Of a stretch of 64,000 bases of DNA, positions 54,892-64,000 are shown piece after piece. The stretch's first letter is position 1. Each line of letters begins with the position of its first letter. The stretch comes from Pseudomonas viridiflava. GTDB lineage: Bacteria > Pseudomonadota > Gammaproteobacteria > Pseudomonadales > Pseudomonadaceae. Location: NCBI RefSeq assembly GCF_900589395.1, contig NZ_UUIS01000025.1, positions 62,001-126,000 on the forward strand, written 5' to 3'. The notes below the pieces were generated by a model. That model did not search any database, had not been told where the DNA came from, and saw only the letters and a list, made by a program, of their open reading frames with translations. Made by a program: the position numbers and the translations under genes.

Positions 54892-57327
54892 ATGCCCGAT
54901 TCTGTAGCTGCCAGTCTGCGTCTGGCGCCACAAGCGCTGACCCGTCCATTTACCGCTGAACAGTTCGCGTTCCAGACCACCAACGATCTGGAACCCTTTC
55001 GCGGAGTCCTCGGCCAGGAGCGTGCCGTTGAGGCCTTGCAGTTCGGGGTGGCGATGCCACGTCCCGGTTACAACGTGTATGTCATGGGAGAGCCTGGCAC
55101 AGGCCGCTTTTCGTTCGTCAAACGCTACCTCAAGGCTGAGGCCAAGCGCCTGCAGACCCCGTCGGACTGGGTCTATGTCGACAATTTCGAAGAGTCGCGC
55201 GAACCCCGGGCCCTGGAGCTGCCTTCGGGCACGGCAACGGCGTTCATCGCCGACATCGGCGGCCTGATCGACAACCTGCTGGCGACCTTTCCGGCGGTGT
55301 TCGAACACCCGTCCTACCAGCAGAAGAAAAGCGCGATCGACCGCGCCTTCAACCAGCGCTATGACCGCGCCCTGGATGTGATCGAGCGCTTGTCGCTGGA
55401 AAAGGACATCGCCCTGTACCGCGACAGCTCCAATATCGCCTTCACGCCGATGGTCGATGGCAAGGCGCTGGACGAGGCGGAGTTCGCGCAGTTGCCCGAG
55501 ACCGAGCGTGAGCGCTTTCACGAGGACATTTCAGGCCTGGAAGAGCGCCTGAACGAAGAACTGTCGAGCCTGCCGCAATGGAAGCGTGAGTCGAACAACC
55601 AGCTGCGCCAGCTCAACGAAGAAACCATCATCCTGGCCCTGCAGCCATTGCTGGCGCCGTTGTCGGAGCAGTACGCCGAGAACGCTGCGGTGTGCGCCTA
55701 TCTGCAGGCCATGCAGGTCAACCTGCTCAAAACCGTGGTCGAGCAACTGGTCGACGACAGCAAGACCGATGCCCAGGCGCGCAAGCTGCTTGAAGACCAG
55801 TACAGCCCCAGCCTGGTGGTCGGCCATACCCACGGCGGCGGCGCGCCGGTGGTGTTCGAGTCGCACCCGACCTATGACAACCTGTTCGGCCGTATCGAAT
55901 ACAGCACCGACCAGGGCGCGCTGTACACCAGCTACCGGCAGTTGCGCCCCGGCGCACTGCACCGGGCCAATGGCGGCTTTCTGGTGCTGGAAGCCGAAAA
56001 GCTGTTCGGCGAGCCGTTTGTCTGGGACGCCCTCAAGCGCACCCTGCAATCGCGCAAGCTGAAGATGGAGTCGCCGCTGGGCGAGCTGGGTCGGGTGGCC
56101 ACCGTGACCCTGGCACCCCAAGTGATCCCCTGGAGCGTCAAGGTGATCATCATTGGCTCGCGCTCGCTGTACTACACCTTGCAGGACGTCGATCCGGACT
56201 TTCAGGAAATGTTCCGGGTGCTGGTCGACTTCGACGAAGAAATCCCGATGGTCGACGAAACCCTGGAGCAGTTCGCCCAGTTGCTCAAGACCCGCACCTT
56301 CGAAGAGGGCATGGCGCCGCTCACCGCCGACGCCGTGGCGCGCCTGGCCACCTACAGTGCACGCCTGGCCGAGCACCAGGGGCGTTTGTCGGCGCGCATC
56401 GGCGACCTGTTCCAACTGGTCAGTGAGGCCGATTTCATCCGTCAACTGGCCAATGAAGAACTCACCGACGCCGGGCACATCGAGCGGGCGCTCAAGGCCA
56501 AGGCCACGCGTACCGGCCGGGTCTCGGCGCGGATCCTCGACGACATGCTGGCCGGCATCATCCTGATCGACACTGATGGCGCCGCGGTGGGCAAGTGCAA
56601 TGGCCTGACCGTGCTGGAAGTAGGCGACTCGGCCTTTGGTGTGCCGGCGCGGATCTCGGCGACCGTTTATCCGGGCGGTAGCGGCATCGTCGACATCGAG
56701 CGCGAGGTCAACCTTGGCCAGCCGATCCACTCCAAGGGCGTGATGATCCTGACCGGTTATCTGGGCAGCCGTTATGCCCAGGAATTTCCGCTGGCGATCT
56801 CGGCGAGCATTGCCCTGGAGCAGTCCTACGGGTACGTCGACGGCGACAGCGCTTCGCTGGGCGAGGTCTGCACCCTGATCTCGGCCTTGTCGCGCACGCC
56901 GCTCAAGCAGTGCTTTGCCATTACCGGTTCGATCAACCAGTTCGGTGAAGTGCAGGCGGTGGGCGGGGTCAACGAGAAGATCGAGGGCTTTTTCCGGTTA
57001 TGCGAGGCGCGTGGCCTGACCGGCGAGCAGGGCGCGATCATTCCGCGTTCCAACGTTGCCACCCTGATGCTCGACGAGCGGGTGTTGCAGGCCGTGCGAG
57101 CCGGGCAGTTCCATATCTACGCGGTGAGCCAGGCCGACGAGGCCCTGAGCCTGCTGGTGGGCGAGCCGGCTGGCGAGCCGAACGAGGAGGGCGAATTTCC
57201 CGAAGGCAGCGTCAATGCCCGCGTGGTCGAGCGGCTGCGTGACATCGCACAAATGCTCAGCGATGAAGACCTCAAGGAAGAGCTGGAAAAGGAGCCGGCG
57301 CAGCTGGCACCTGAACTCAAGCTCTGA
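54892..57327 (+). CDS. Lon-like AAA protease (LonB/YcbZ type)
   Basis: An 811-residue protein. The N-terminal AAA region has GEPGTGRFSF in place of Walker A (Arg for the usual Lys) and a helical insertion. The C-terminal Lon proteolytic domain keeps the Ser-Lys dyad: S653 in VDGDSASLGEV and K696 in VGGVNEKIEGF, 43 residues apart as in E. coli Lon. The low conservation of the ATP site suggests weak or altered ATP coupling. The N-terminal DNA-binding domain of Lon is absent. Substrates unknown. Confidence 0.88.
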   Translation: MPDSVAASLRLAPQALTRPFTAEQFAFQTTNDLEPFRGVLGQERAVEALQFGVAMPRPGYNVYVMGEPGTGRFSFVKRYLKAEAKRLQTPSDWVYVDNFEESREPRALELPSGTATAFIADIGGLIDNLLATFPAVFEHPSYQQKKSAIDRAFNQRYDRALDVIERLSLEKDIALYRDSSNIAFTPMVDGKALDEAEFAQLPETERERFHEDISGLEERLNEELSSLPQWKRESNNQLRQLNEETIILALQPLLAPLSEQYAENAAVCAYLQAMQVNLLKTVVEQLVDDSKTDAQARKLLEDQYSPSLVVGHTHGGGAPVVFESHPTYDNLFGRIEYSTDQGALYTSYRQLRPGALHRANGGFLVLEAEKLFGEPFVWDALKRTLQSRKLKMESPLGELGRVATVTLAPQVIPWSVKVIIIGSRSLYYTLQDVDPDFQEMFRVLVDFDEEIPMVDETLEQFAQLLKTRTFEEGMAPLTADAVARLATYSARLAEHQGRLSARIGDLFQLVSEADFIRQLANEELTDAGHIERALKAKATRTGRVSARILDDMLAGIILIDTDGAAVGKCNGLTVLEVGDSAFGVPARISATVYPGGSGIVDIEREVNLGQPIHSKGVMILTGYLGSRYAQEFPLAISASIALEQSYGYVDGDSASLGEVCTLISALSRTPLKQCFAITGSINQFGEVQAVGGVNEKIEGFFRLCEARGLTGEQGAIIPRSNVATLMLDERVLQAVRAGQFHIYAVSQADEALSLLVGEPAGEPNEEGEFPEGSVNARVVERLRDIAQMLSDEDLKEELEKEPAQLAPELKL

Positions 57328-57483
57328 ATTGATGGGCTGTAATGCCGGAGGGTTCACATTCTCCGGCATCCGTTCGTCCTGCTCGCGTGTGCCTGAGGTT
57401 TTTTCCTCTATGCTCAGGGATCAATGCGGTTGCCTGCGCAGTGGCGCTTCGAAGGCCACTGTGTCCATGAGGAGGAACCTGCC

Positions 57484-57807
57484 ATGTCGCGAAGCCTTTG
57501 CCTGACCCGTCACTGCCTGGGACTGGTAACGCGGATCGAATGCATCGTTCGGCCCTTGGGTGAAAGCGGGCTGTGGACGTTACTGTTCGCGGCTGGCATG
57601 TCGGGCGAGCAGCCTTCGGCAATCAAGGCCCAGGGCCCCTTCCCGAGCGCCCGCGCCGCCGAGACAGTGTTGCAGGCCATTGCCGACAGCCTGAGCCTGA
57701 ACGGCTACCAGTTCTGTGACGACCTGCCCATCTGGAGCCTGCACCTGCAAGGCGAGCTGCGCCGTCTCAACAGCCAGATGACCCATAGCCAGCGCTCCTC
57801 CCTGTAA
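57484..57807 (+). CDS. Hypothetical protein near the Lon-like gene
   Basis: A 107-residue soluble protein starting MSRSLCLTRHCLGLVTRIEC behind a GAGGAGGAACCTGCC site. No domain is recognised. It contains two or three Cys near the N-terminus and a Leu-rich C-terminus. It follows the lon-like gene by 156 bases. In P. aeruginosa a small protein gene occupies the same slot, judging from gene order. Confidence 0.7.
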   Translation: MSRSLCLTRHCLGLVTRIECIVRPLGESGLWTLLFAAGMSGEQPSAIKAQGPFPSARAAETVLQAIADSLSLNGYQFCDDLPIWSLHLQGELRRLNSQMTHSQRSSL

Positions 57808-58141
57808 AAACTGACTGCACTCAGTTTGTGGGAGGGGGCTTTGCCTGCGATGAGGCCGGTGAAACTGAACCCTCTCTGCAGATCTGTACCGCCGCCATCG
57901 CCGGCAAGCCGCCTCCCACAGGATTGATGTCGCCCAAGGTCTCGTGTCTGGCATCAGACTGTGGGAGGGGGCTTTGTCCGCGATGGGGCCAGCAAGACCG
58001 GTGCATCTGCTGTGCCTGCACCGCCGCCGCTTTCCACAGCTCATTGCATCGCCCTGCTGCGCGGCATTTTGTCGCGCTTCAAGAGTGGTCATGGCGTCCT
58101 GATATACTCGCGCGCCCATTTCCAGTCACAGGCGAGTCCCG
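57808..58141. repeat. Two REP elements of the TGTGGGAGGGGGCT type
   Basis: The 334-base gap has no gene. One element is 57837-57920 (TGTGGGAGGGGGCTTTGCC, opposite arm GGCAAGCCGCCTCCCACA) and the other 57960-58038 (TGTGGGAGGGGGCTTTGTCC, its opposite arm decayed to GCTTTCCACAG). Both point the same way and separate the small gene from the UPF0114 gene. Confidence 0.7.
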
Positions 58142-58630
58142 ATGGAACGTTTCTTTGAAAATGCCATGTATGCATCGCGTTGGCTGCTGGCCCCGATTTA
58201 CTTCGGCCTGTCCCTTGGATTGTTGGCGCTGGGGCTGAAATTCTTCCAGGAAGTCTTCCACGTTCTGCCCAATATCTTCTCGCTGGCCGAAGCCGACCTG
58301 ATCCTGGTCTTGCTTTCGCTGATCGACATGGCGCTGGTCGGTGGCCTGCTGGTCATGGTGATGATCTCCGGGTACGAGAACTTCGTCTCGCAGCTGGACA
58401 TTGACGAAGACAAGGAAAAACTCAACTGGCTGGGCACCATGGACTCTTCGTCGCTGAAGATGAAAGTGGCAGCGTCCATCGTGGCGATTTCCTCGATCCA
58501 CTTGCTGCGGGTGTTCATGGACGCGCGCAACATCGAGACCGAATACCTGATGTGGTACGTGATCATCCACATGACGTTCGTGATTTCGGCCTTCGTGATG
58601 GGTTATCTGGACCGTCTGACCAAGCACTGA
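58142..58630 (+). CDS. UPF0114/YqhA-family membrane protein
   Basis: A 162-residue protein with three or four helices: [40 protein letters not shown] and the C-terminal [14 protein letters not shown] segment. The [20 protein letters not shown] loop is the family signature (TIGR00645). Function unknown. GGCGAGTCCCG-ATG is the start. Confidence 0.87.
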   Translation: MERFFENAMYASRWLLAPIYFGLSLGLLALGLKFFQEVFHVLPNIFSLAEADLILVLLSLIDMALVGGLLVMVMISGYENFVSQLDIDEDKEKLNWLGTMDSSSLKMKVAASIVAISSIHLLRVFMDARNIETEYLMWYVIIHMTFVISAFVMGYLDRLTKH

Positions 58631-58787
58631 TCCTCACGGCATTGCCGCTGGCGGTGTTGCGGTAGGGCCAGCGTGCCCAATTATGCTAGGCTGGCCGCCC
58701 TTTTATCCGGGGTGCCGGGTCGCTGATGGCGCAGGTCGCAAGGTTTGCGAGCGTTGTGCACCAGGCACTCCCTTGCGGAGCAGCGTT

Positions 58788-59405
58788 ATGTCCGAAGTCA
58801 ATCTGTCCACCGACGAAACCCGCGTCAGCTATGGCATCGGCCGCCAGCTGGGCGACCAACTGCGTGACAACCCGCCGCCGGGCGTCGACCTGCAGGCCAT
58901 CCTCACCGGCCTGACCGACGCCTTCAACAGCCAGCCAAGCCGTGTCAGCCAGGAAGACCTGTCGGCCAGCTTCAAGGTCATTCGTGAAGTCATGCAATCG
59001 CAGGCGGCGGCCAAGGCCGAGCAGGCGGCGGCTGCCGGTGTCGCTTACCTGGCTGAAAATGCCAAGCGTGAAGGCATCACCACCCTGGCCTCGGGCCTGC
59101 AGTTCGAAGTCCTGAAGTCCGGTGATGGCGCCAAGCCGAGCCGTGAAGACCAGGTGCGCACTCACTACCACGGCACCCTGATCGACGGCACCGTGTTCGA
59201 CAGCTCCTACGATCGTGGCGAGCCTGCCGAGTTTCCAGTAGGCGGCGTGATCGCCGGCTGGACCGAAGCCCTGCAACTGATGAATGCCGGCAGCAAATGG
59301 CGCCTGTACGTGCCAAGCGAGCTGGCCTACGGCGCTCAAGGCGTTGGCAGCATCCCGCCGCACAGCGTGCTGGTCTTCGACGTCGAGCTGCTCGACGTTC
59401 TGTAA
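58788..59405 (+). CDS. fklB: FKBP-type peptidyl-prolyl isomerase
   Basis: A 205-residue prolyl isomerase. The N-terminal dimerisation helices include VSYGIGRQLGDQLRDNPPPG, and the C-terminal FKBP domain has GTLIDGTVFDSSYDRGEPAEF and GGVIAGWTEALQLM. No signal peptide is seen, so it is cytosolic (FklB-like). The ATG has a GGAGCAGCGTT site. It is close to the PA4572-like gene in gene order. Confidence 0.9.
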   Translation: MSEVNLSTDETRVSYGIGRQLGDQLRDNPPPGVDLQAILTGLTDAFNSQPSRVSQEDLSASFKVIREVMQSQAAAKAEQAAAAGVAYLAENAKREGITTLASGLQFEVLKSGDGAKPSREDQVRTHYHGTLIDGTVFDSSYDRGEPAEFPVGGVIAGWTEALQLMNAGSKWRLYVPSELAYGAQGVGSIPPHSVLVFDVELLDVL

Positions 59406-59466
59406 GCCGCAAGCGCGCCGGCTGAGCGATCCCGCAAGGGCGTTCAGCCGCTGCGCTGTCCAGCCT

Positions 59467-59712
59467 TCACAGGCTCAGCTCACCCATCGGGCGCAACGCT
59501 CGCGCATAGCAAAACAGAAACAGGTTGCGCACCAGCTCCTTGAGCACCACCGGCTCGCTCGAAGTGAGGTCGTTGACATCCAGGTCGCCCTGATCGCGCA
59601 ATTCTTCCAGCGCTTGCTCTTCCAGTACGGCACATACCTCTCCCGTCTCGCGATGCAGAATGCGCAGGTAAGGTTGGGGGCGGTCCAGCCATGCATCGAT
59701 CAAATAAGTCAT
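59467..59712 (-). CDS. Small conserved protein, possible Fur target
   Basis: An 81-residue soluble protein. MTYLIDAWLDRPQPYLRILH starts it, and LTSSEPVVLKELVRNLFLFC follows. It occupies the position of P. aeruginosa PA4570 by gene order, and that match is from memory. An AGGAGATGGAAG-ATG ribosome site is strong. A Fur-like box lies 23 to 41 bases upstream, so it may respond to iron. No function is assigned. Confidence 0.75.
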   Translation of the reverse strand: MTYLIDAWLDRPQPYLRILHRETGEVCAVLEEQALEELRDQGDLDVNDLTSSEPVVLKELVRNLFLFCYARALRPMGELSL

Positions 59713-59734
59713 CTTCCATCTCCTGTCTCGATTT

Positions 59735-59753
59735 GATGAGAATAATTCTTATT
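59735..59753 (-). promoter_or_regulatory. Possible Fur box
   Basis: GATGAGAATAATTCTTATT matches the 19-base Fur consensus GATAATGATAATCATTATC at about 13 positions. It fits three NATWAT-like hexamers (GATGAG, AATAAT, TCTTAT). It lies just upstream of the small conserved gene starting at 59712, near where the promoter should be. Confidence 0.45.
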
Positions 59754-59897
59754 ACGATAATAGCAAGTCTCTATTGAGATAAATTCGCATTTTCTGGCGG
59801 GCGGTCGTTTGCTTCTGGTGTGGATGAAGGGGCATTGGAGGCTTGGGCTGCGTCCATCAAGCACAATGCGATTTACTTGGATATTGGGTTTGCCGCT
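59754..59897. other. Upstream region of the small conserved gene, no gene seen
   Basis: Together with the box and the repeat this belongs to a 441-base gene-free interval (59713-60153). It is AT-rich next to the box and GC-richer further on. Nothing else was found. Confidence 0.4.
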
Positions 59898-60062
59898 GTA
59901 GGAGCGCGCTCTGCCCGCGACCGAGTGCGTAGCGCTCGCAAAATTGATGAAACGCTGAAGATTTACAGATGTGAACACATTCAAAATCTGCGAAACGCCA
60001 CAATTTTACGACTGCTACGCACTCGGTCGTCCGAGTGCGGCCCAGGCCAAGCGCGCTCCTAC
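59898..60062. repeat. Composite REP element, two modules, variant right arm
   Basis: GTAGGAGCGCGCTCTGCC at the left; the right arm is GGCCCAGGCCAAGCGCGCTCCTAC (read in two parts). Modules read GAAACGCTGAAGATTTACAG and GCGAAACGCCACAATTTTAC. The GGCCCAGGCC insertion is shared with the decayed copy at 3738. A ~25-base flank starting GTGTTTGCTGCG follows, shared with the copy at 39004. Confidence 0.85.
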
Positions 60063-60108
60063 ACCGCTCCCGTGTTTGCTGCGTGATAGTGCTGTGTCAG
60101 CGCCCAAT

Positions 60109-60137
60109 AAAAAGCCCGTCGCAAGGACGGGCTTTTT
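60109..60137 (-). terminator. Rho-independent terminator of ispB
   Basis: AAAAAGCCCGTC (60109-60120) pairs with GACGGGCTTTTT (60126-60137) around GCAAG. It lies 17 bases past the ispB stop on the minus strand. Confidence 0.88.
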
Positions 60138-60153
60138 CATGGCAAGCGGTGAA

Positions 60154-61122
60154 TCAGTGCGTGCGTGCGACCGCAAACTCGCTCAGTTCCACCAGCGCAT
60201 CGCGGTACTCACTCGGTGGCAGGGCTTCGAGGCAGGTGATGGCGCGTGCCACGTAGTCGCGGGCCATCTGCGCGGTGTAGTCCAGGGCGCCTGCGTTCTC
60301 GACGGCAGTGCGGATGCTCTCCAGATCGTCAAGGCCGCCTTTCTGGATTGCCTGGCGCACCAGGGCAGCCTGTTCGGCGGTGCCTTCACGCATGGTGTAG
60401 ATCAAGGGCAGGGTGGGCTTGCCTTCAGCCAGGTCGTCGCCGACGTTCTTGCCCAGGGTCTCGGCGTCACCGCGGTAGTCGAGCAGGTCGTCGACCAGCT
60501 GGAACGCCACGCCCAGGTGGTCACCGAAGGTGCGCAAGGCTTCGCTCTGCTCGACACTGGCGCCACACAGCGCGGCGGCGCTGTGGGTGGAGGCCTCGAA
60601 CAGCATCGCGGTCTTGCCGCGAATGACCTCCATGTAGACCTCTTCGGTGGTGCTGGCGTCACGAATCTTCGACAGCTGCAGCACCTCGCCCTCGGCAATG
60701 ACCCGGGTGGCCTTGGAGAGGATTTTCATGACCTCCATCGAGCCCAGTTCGACCATCATTTCGAACGAGCGCGAATAAAGAAAGTCGCCGACCAGAACAC
60801 TGGGCGCATTGCCCCACAGGGCGTTGGCCGTCGAGCGGCCACGGCGCATGCCGGACATGTCGACCACGTCGTCGTGCAGCAGGGTGGCGGTGTGCAGGAA
60901 CTCGATAGTGGCGGCCAGCAGGCGCAGGTCGTCGCCCTGATGCCCCAGGGCCTTGCCGCACAACAGCACCAGCAGCGGACGCAGGCGCTTGCCGCCGGCC
61001 GAGGTGATGTAATCGCCGATCTTGGAGACCAACGGCACGCGTGACGTGAGTTGCTGCTTGATGATCAGGTCAACGGCACTAAAGTCGTCCGCCACCGCGC
61101 GGTAGAAAGCTTGGGGTTGCAT
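60154..61122 (-). CDS. ispB: Octaprenyl/polyprenyl diphosphate synthase
   Basis: A 322-residue trans-polyprenyl synthase that makes the side chain of ubiquinone. The two Asp-rich motifs are LLHDDVVDMSGMRRG (first) and LVDDLLDYRGD (second). The start MQPQAFYRAVADDF fits the family. It is divergent from rplU, as in many gamma-proteobacteria. The terminator at 60109-60137 ends it. Confidence 0.95.
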   Translation of the reverse strand: MQPQAFYRAVADDFSAVDLIIKQQLTSRVPLVSKIGDYITSAGGKRLRPLLVLLCGKALGHQGDDLRLLAATIEFLHTATLLHDDVVDMSGMRRGRSTANALWGNAPSVLVGDFLYSRSFEMMVELGSMEVMKILSKATRVIAEGEVLQLSKIRDASTTEEVYMEVIRGKTAMLFEASTHSAAALCGASVEQSEALRTFGDHLGVAFQLVDDLLDYRGDAETLGKNVGDDLAEGKPTLPLIYTMREGTAEQAALVRQAIQKGGLDDLESIRTAVENAGALDYTAQMARDYVARAITCLEALPPSEYRDALVELSEFAVARTH

Positions 61123-61201
61123 CAGCGACAGGTGCTCCAGATAGGTTGCGCCGCATGCTAGGTCGCGGGTCAGGGTGTGTCAAGGCGTGTTGGCCGGGCA
61201 C

Positions 61202-61230
61202 TTGCAAGGTATCGAAGGCTTGCGTACAAT
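61202..61230 (+). promoter_or_regulatory. Sigma-70 promoter of rplU-rpmA
   Basis: TTGCAA at 61202-61207, a 17-base spacer, and TACAAT at 61225-61230. The predicted start near 61237 leaves a ~125-base leader before rplU, with room for a regulatory fold. The AAGAGCTGG near 61326 and CGGAGAGATACC ribosome site lie at its end. Confidence 0.65.
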
Positions 61231-61360
61231 CGCGCACCCTTACTTTCTTGGGCAGCACCTGCCTTACGCAATTGCATTAAGGTCTCCAGCCTGATGCAGC
61301 CATGCCAGCCGACACTCTACCTATAAAGAGCTGGGTGAGCAGGATTTTCGGAGAGATACC

Positions 61361-61675
61361 ATGTCTTACGCAGTAATCGTTACGGGTGGCAAGCAGTACA
61401 AAGTCGCCCCGGGTGAATACCTGAAAGTTGAAAAACTGGAAGTCGCCACTGGCGAATCCATCACTTTTGACCGTGTGCTGCTGATCGGCAACGGCGACGA
61501 AGTCACCATCGGCGCTCCTGTCGTTGCTGGCGCTACCGTTGTCGCTGAAGTGATTGCACAAGGTCGTCACGACAAGGTTCGCATCATCAAGTTCCGTCGT
61601 CGTAAGCACCACATGAAGCGCCAGGGCCACCGTCAGTGGTACACCGAGATCAAAATCACCGGTATTCAGGCGTAA
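61361..61675 (+). CDS. rplU: 50S ribosomal protein L21
   Basis: A 104-residue L21: [20 protein letters not shown] start, central [18 protein letters not shown], and the C-terminal basic [19 protein letters not shown]. It binds 23S rRNA in the large subunit. It forms an operon with rpmA, 32 bases apart. Confidence 0.97.
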   Translation: MSYAVIVTGGKQYKVAPGEYLKVEKLEVATGESITFDRVLLIGNGDEVTIGAPVVAGATVVAEVIAQGRHDKVRIIKFRRRKHHMKRQGHRQWYTEIKITGIQA

Positions 61676-61707
61676 TTCAGCCTAATCCTCATTTGGAGAA
61701 TTGACTC

Positions 61708-61983
61708 ATGGCACACAAAAAAGCCGGCGGTAGTACTCGCAACGGTCGCGACTCAGAAAGTAAACGTCTTGGCGTTAAAATCTACGGCGGCCAGGCCATC
61801 ATCCCAGGCAACATCATCATCCGTCAGCGTGGCACCGAGTTCCACGCCGGCTACGGTGTTGGCATGGGCAAAGACCACACCCTGTTCGCGAAAGTGGAAG
61901 GCGTGGTGAAGTTCGAAGTGAAGGGCGCTTTCAATCGCCGTTACGTAAGCATCATTCCGAAGGCTGAAGCCGCGGCAGTGTAA
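61708..61983 (+). CDS. rpmA: 50S ribosomal protein L27
   Basis: A 91-residue L27: [20 protein letters not shown] carries the N-terminal tail that reaches the peptidyl-transferase centre, followed by [15 protein letters not shown] and [15 protein letters not shown] terminator with AAAAGCCC/GGGGCTTTT arms follows, 14 bases past the stop. Confidence 0.97.
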   Translation: MAHKKAGGSTRNGRDSESKRLGVKIYGGQAIIPGNIIIRQRGTEFHAGYGVGMGKDHTLFAKVEGVVKFEVKGAFNRRYVSIIPKAEAAAV

Positions 61984-61997
61984 TTACGTGTTGCATG

Positions 61998-62025
61998 AAA
62001 AGCCCTGTCTTGCGACGGGGCTTTT
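61998..62025 (+). terminator. Rho-independent terminator of rplU-rpmA
   Basis: AAAAGCCCTGTC (61998-62009) pairs with GACGGGGCTTTT (62014-62025), a T.G wobble within, around TTGC, followed by a further T. It ends the ribosomal operon before obg. Confidence 0.88.
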
Positions 62026-62145
62026 TCGTTTTCGGTGGTGGTGAGTCTCTTGCAAAGCTGTCTGTGCGAGCTGTTGTGATACGGGCCCTGGCCCTCTGGT
62101 TTTTTGATCGGTGTCGCAGCGCTCATCTTTGCAAGAGGCTTATGA

Positions 62146-63408
<1,263 letters not shown>

Positions 63409-63425
63409 TCGCATGCAGTAAACTG

Positions 63426-63449
63426 ACGCCGCTTTCGAGCGGCGTTTTT
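63426..63449 (+). terminator. Rho-independent terminator after obg
   Basis: ACGCCGCT (63426-63433) and AGCGGCGT (63438-63445) pair around a TTCG tetraloop, then TTTT. It lies 17 bases past the obg stop. Confidence 0.9.
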
Positions 63450-63509
63450 GTGTCTGCTCTGTTTGTATGAAAAATTCGTATTCAACAACTCTCTGGCTAA
63501 GGTTGGAAG

Positions 63510-64000
63510 ATGATGCGCAGCAAAGTGACAGGTGCCCAACGCTGGGTCGTGAAGATCGGCAGTGCCTTGCTGACTGCGGATGGCAAGGGGCTGGATCGCT
63601 CGGCAATGGGCGTGTGGGTCGAGCAGATGGTGGCGCTGCATGAAGCGGGTGTCGAGCTGGTGCTGGTGTCCTCCGGGGCCGTAGCGGCGGGCATGAGTCG
63701 TCTGGGCTGGACCACGCGACCGAGTGCGATGCACGAGTTGCAGGCCGCTGCGGCCATTGGCCAGATGGGCCTGGTGCAGGCCTGGGAATCGAGCTTTGCC
63801 GAGCATGGCCGACACACGGCGCAGATCCTGCTGACCCATGACGACCTGTCCGATCGCAAGCGCTATCTGAATGCGCGCAGCACCTTGCGCGCCCTGGTCG
63901 AGCTGGGCGTGGTGCCGGTGATCAATGAAAACGACACCGTGGTCACCGACGAGATCCGCTTTGGCGACAACGACACCCTGGCGGCGCTGGTGGCCAACCT
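63510..64000 (+). CDS. proB: Glutamate 5-kinase, N-terminal part (cut by window end)
   Basis: The first 163 residues of a proline-biosynthesis kinase. [20 protein letters not shown] begins the kinase fold, [17 protein letters not shown] is the nucleotide region, [19 protein letters not shown] and [19 protein letters not shown] carry substrate-binding residues. ATGATG at 63510 gives two adjacent start choices; AAGGTTGGAAG precedes. The rest lies beyond the window, so the C-terminal PUA domain cannot be checked. Confidence 0.95.
   Translation, partial: MMRSKVTGAQRWVVKIGSALLTADGKGLDRSAMGVWVEQMVALHEAGVELVLVSSGAVAAGMSRLGWTTRPSAMHELQAAAAIGQMGLVQAWESSFAEHGRHTAQILLTHDDLSDRKRYLNARSTLRALVELGVVPVINENDTVVTDEIRFGDNDTLAALVAN

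Noticed and set aside
58683..58787. In-frame extension upstream of fklB
   Set aside because: It runs through GC-rich upstream sequence, has no homology, and the ATG at 58788 has its own ribosome site.
61231..61360. Ribosomal-protein leader regulatory fold before rplU
   Set aside because: The leader is long enough and has some pairing, but I could not match it to a known L21 leader consensus; a covariance search would decide.

Overview
The window is a piece of chromosome from a fluorescent-group Pseudomonas. The GC-rich codon use, the GTAGGAGC-type REP elements scattered between genes, and the gene order cstA-ybdD-yjiA, glyA-morA, ettA, gdhA, lon-like protease, fklB, ispB, rplU-rpmA-obg-proB all point to the P. 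putida/fluorescens side of the genus. The species assignment is inference from memory of gene order and protein likeness, not a database result. Almost everything is core housekeeping or envelope/signalling genes. There is no rRNA, tRNA, CRISPR array, prophage or intact insertion sequence that I can see.

Layout. 0.1-5.2 kb: a pRiA4b ORF-3-type protein, the helicase HrpB, a tiny His/Tyr/Arg-rich exported protein and an unknown protein. 5.2-20.7 kb: a zinc-type TonB receptor behind a perfect Zur palindrome, an endonuclease/exonuclease/phosphatase-fold protein, a YciC-like membrane protein, a DUF2076 protein, a NYN ribonuclease-like protein, a DnaQ-like exonuclease, an Lrp regulator facing a YedA-like exporter, a DEAD-box helicase, a BaiN-type flavoprotein, a histone-deacetylase-fold protein, a GNAT acetyltransferase, TesB with an overlapping HAD phosphatase, an exported hydrolase and a YpfJ-type zinc peptidase. 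20.7-32.3 kb: an MFS exporter, a purine/uracil permease overlapping trmA, a large repeat array, a PAS-GAF-GGDEF-EAL protein, the cyanide-insensitive oxidase operon cioAB plus a 55-residue DUF2474 protein behind an ANR-like box, rlmG and an HTH-only LuxR-type protein. 32.5-41.3 kb: fpr, mscL, radA, btsT/cstA-ybdD-yjiA, two small paralogues (one frameshifted and fused to what looks like a PAAR remnant) and glyA. 41.5-64 kb: morA, an AraC regulator facing a second EamA exporter, ettA, gdhA, a GreAB-like factor, a lipoprotein, a DUF4105 outer-membrane protein, a DUF3015 protein, a Lon-like protease, a UPF0114 membrane protein, an FKBP isomerase, a small protein behind a possible Fur box, ispB, rplU-rpmA, obg and the start of proB, cut by the window end.

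How the genes work together. The aerobic oxidase cluster, BtsT-YbdD-YjiA (pyruvate/peptide uptake with a metal-chaperone GTPase) and GlyA/GdhA cover central carbon, nitrogen and respiration. Two large c-di-GMP proteins (near 25-27.6 kb and MorA) link to surface-lifestyle control. EttA, RlmG, TrmA, L21, L27, Obg, HrpB and the DEAD-box protein form a strong RNA/ribosome theme. Two DMT-family exporters each face a divergent regulator.

The least expected signals are in the intergenic DNA. A family of composite inverted-repeat elements has arms beginning GTAG and a spacer that grows in 31-32 bp steps; the largest copy has five steps. In four genes the TAG stop codon lies in the GTAG, or a decayed GTAG, at the end of a REP element. 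A small locus at 39.2-39.8 kb looks like the scar of a lost PAAR (type VI secretion) gene next to a possible orphan immunity-like pair.
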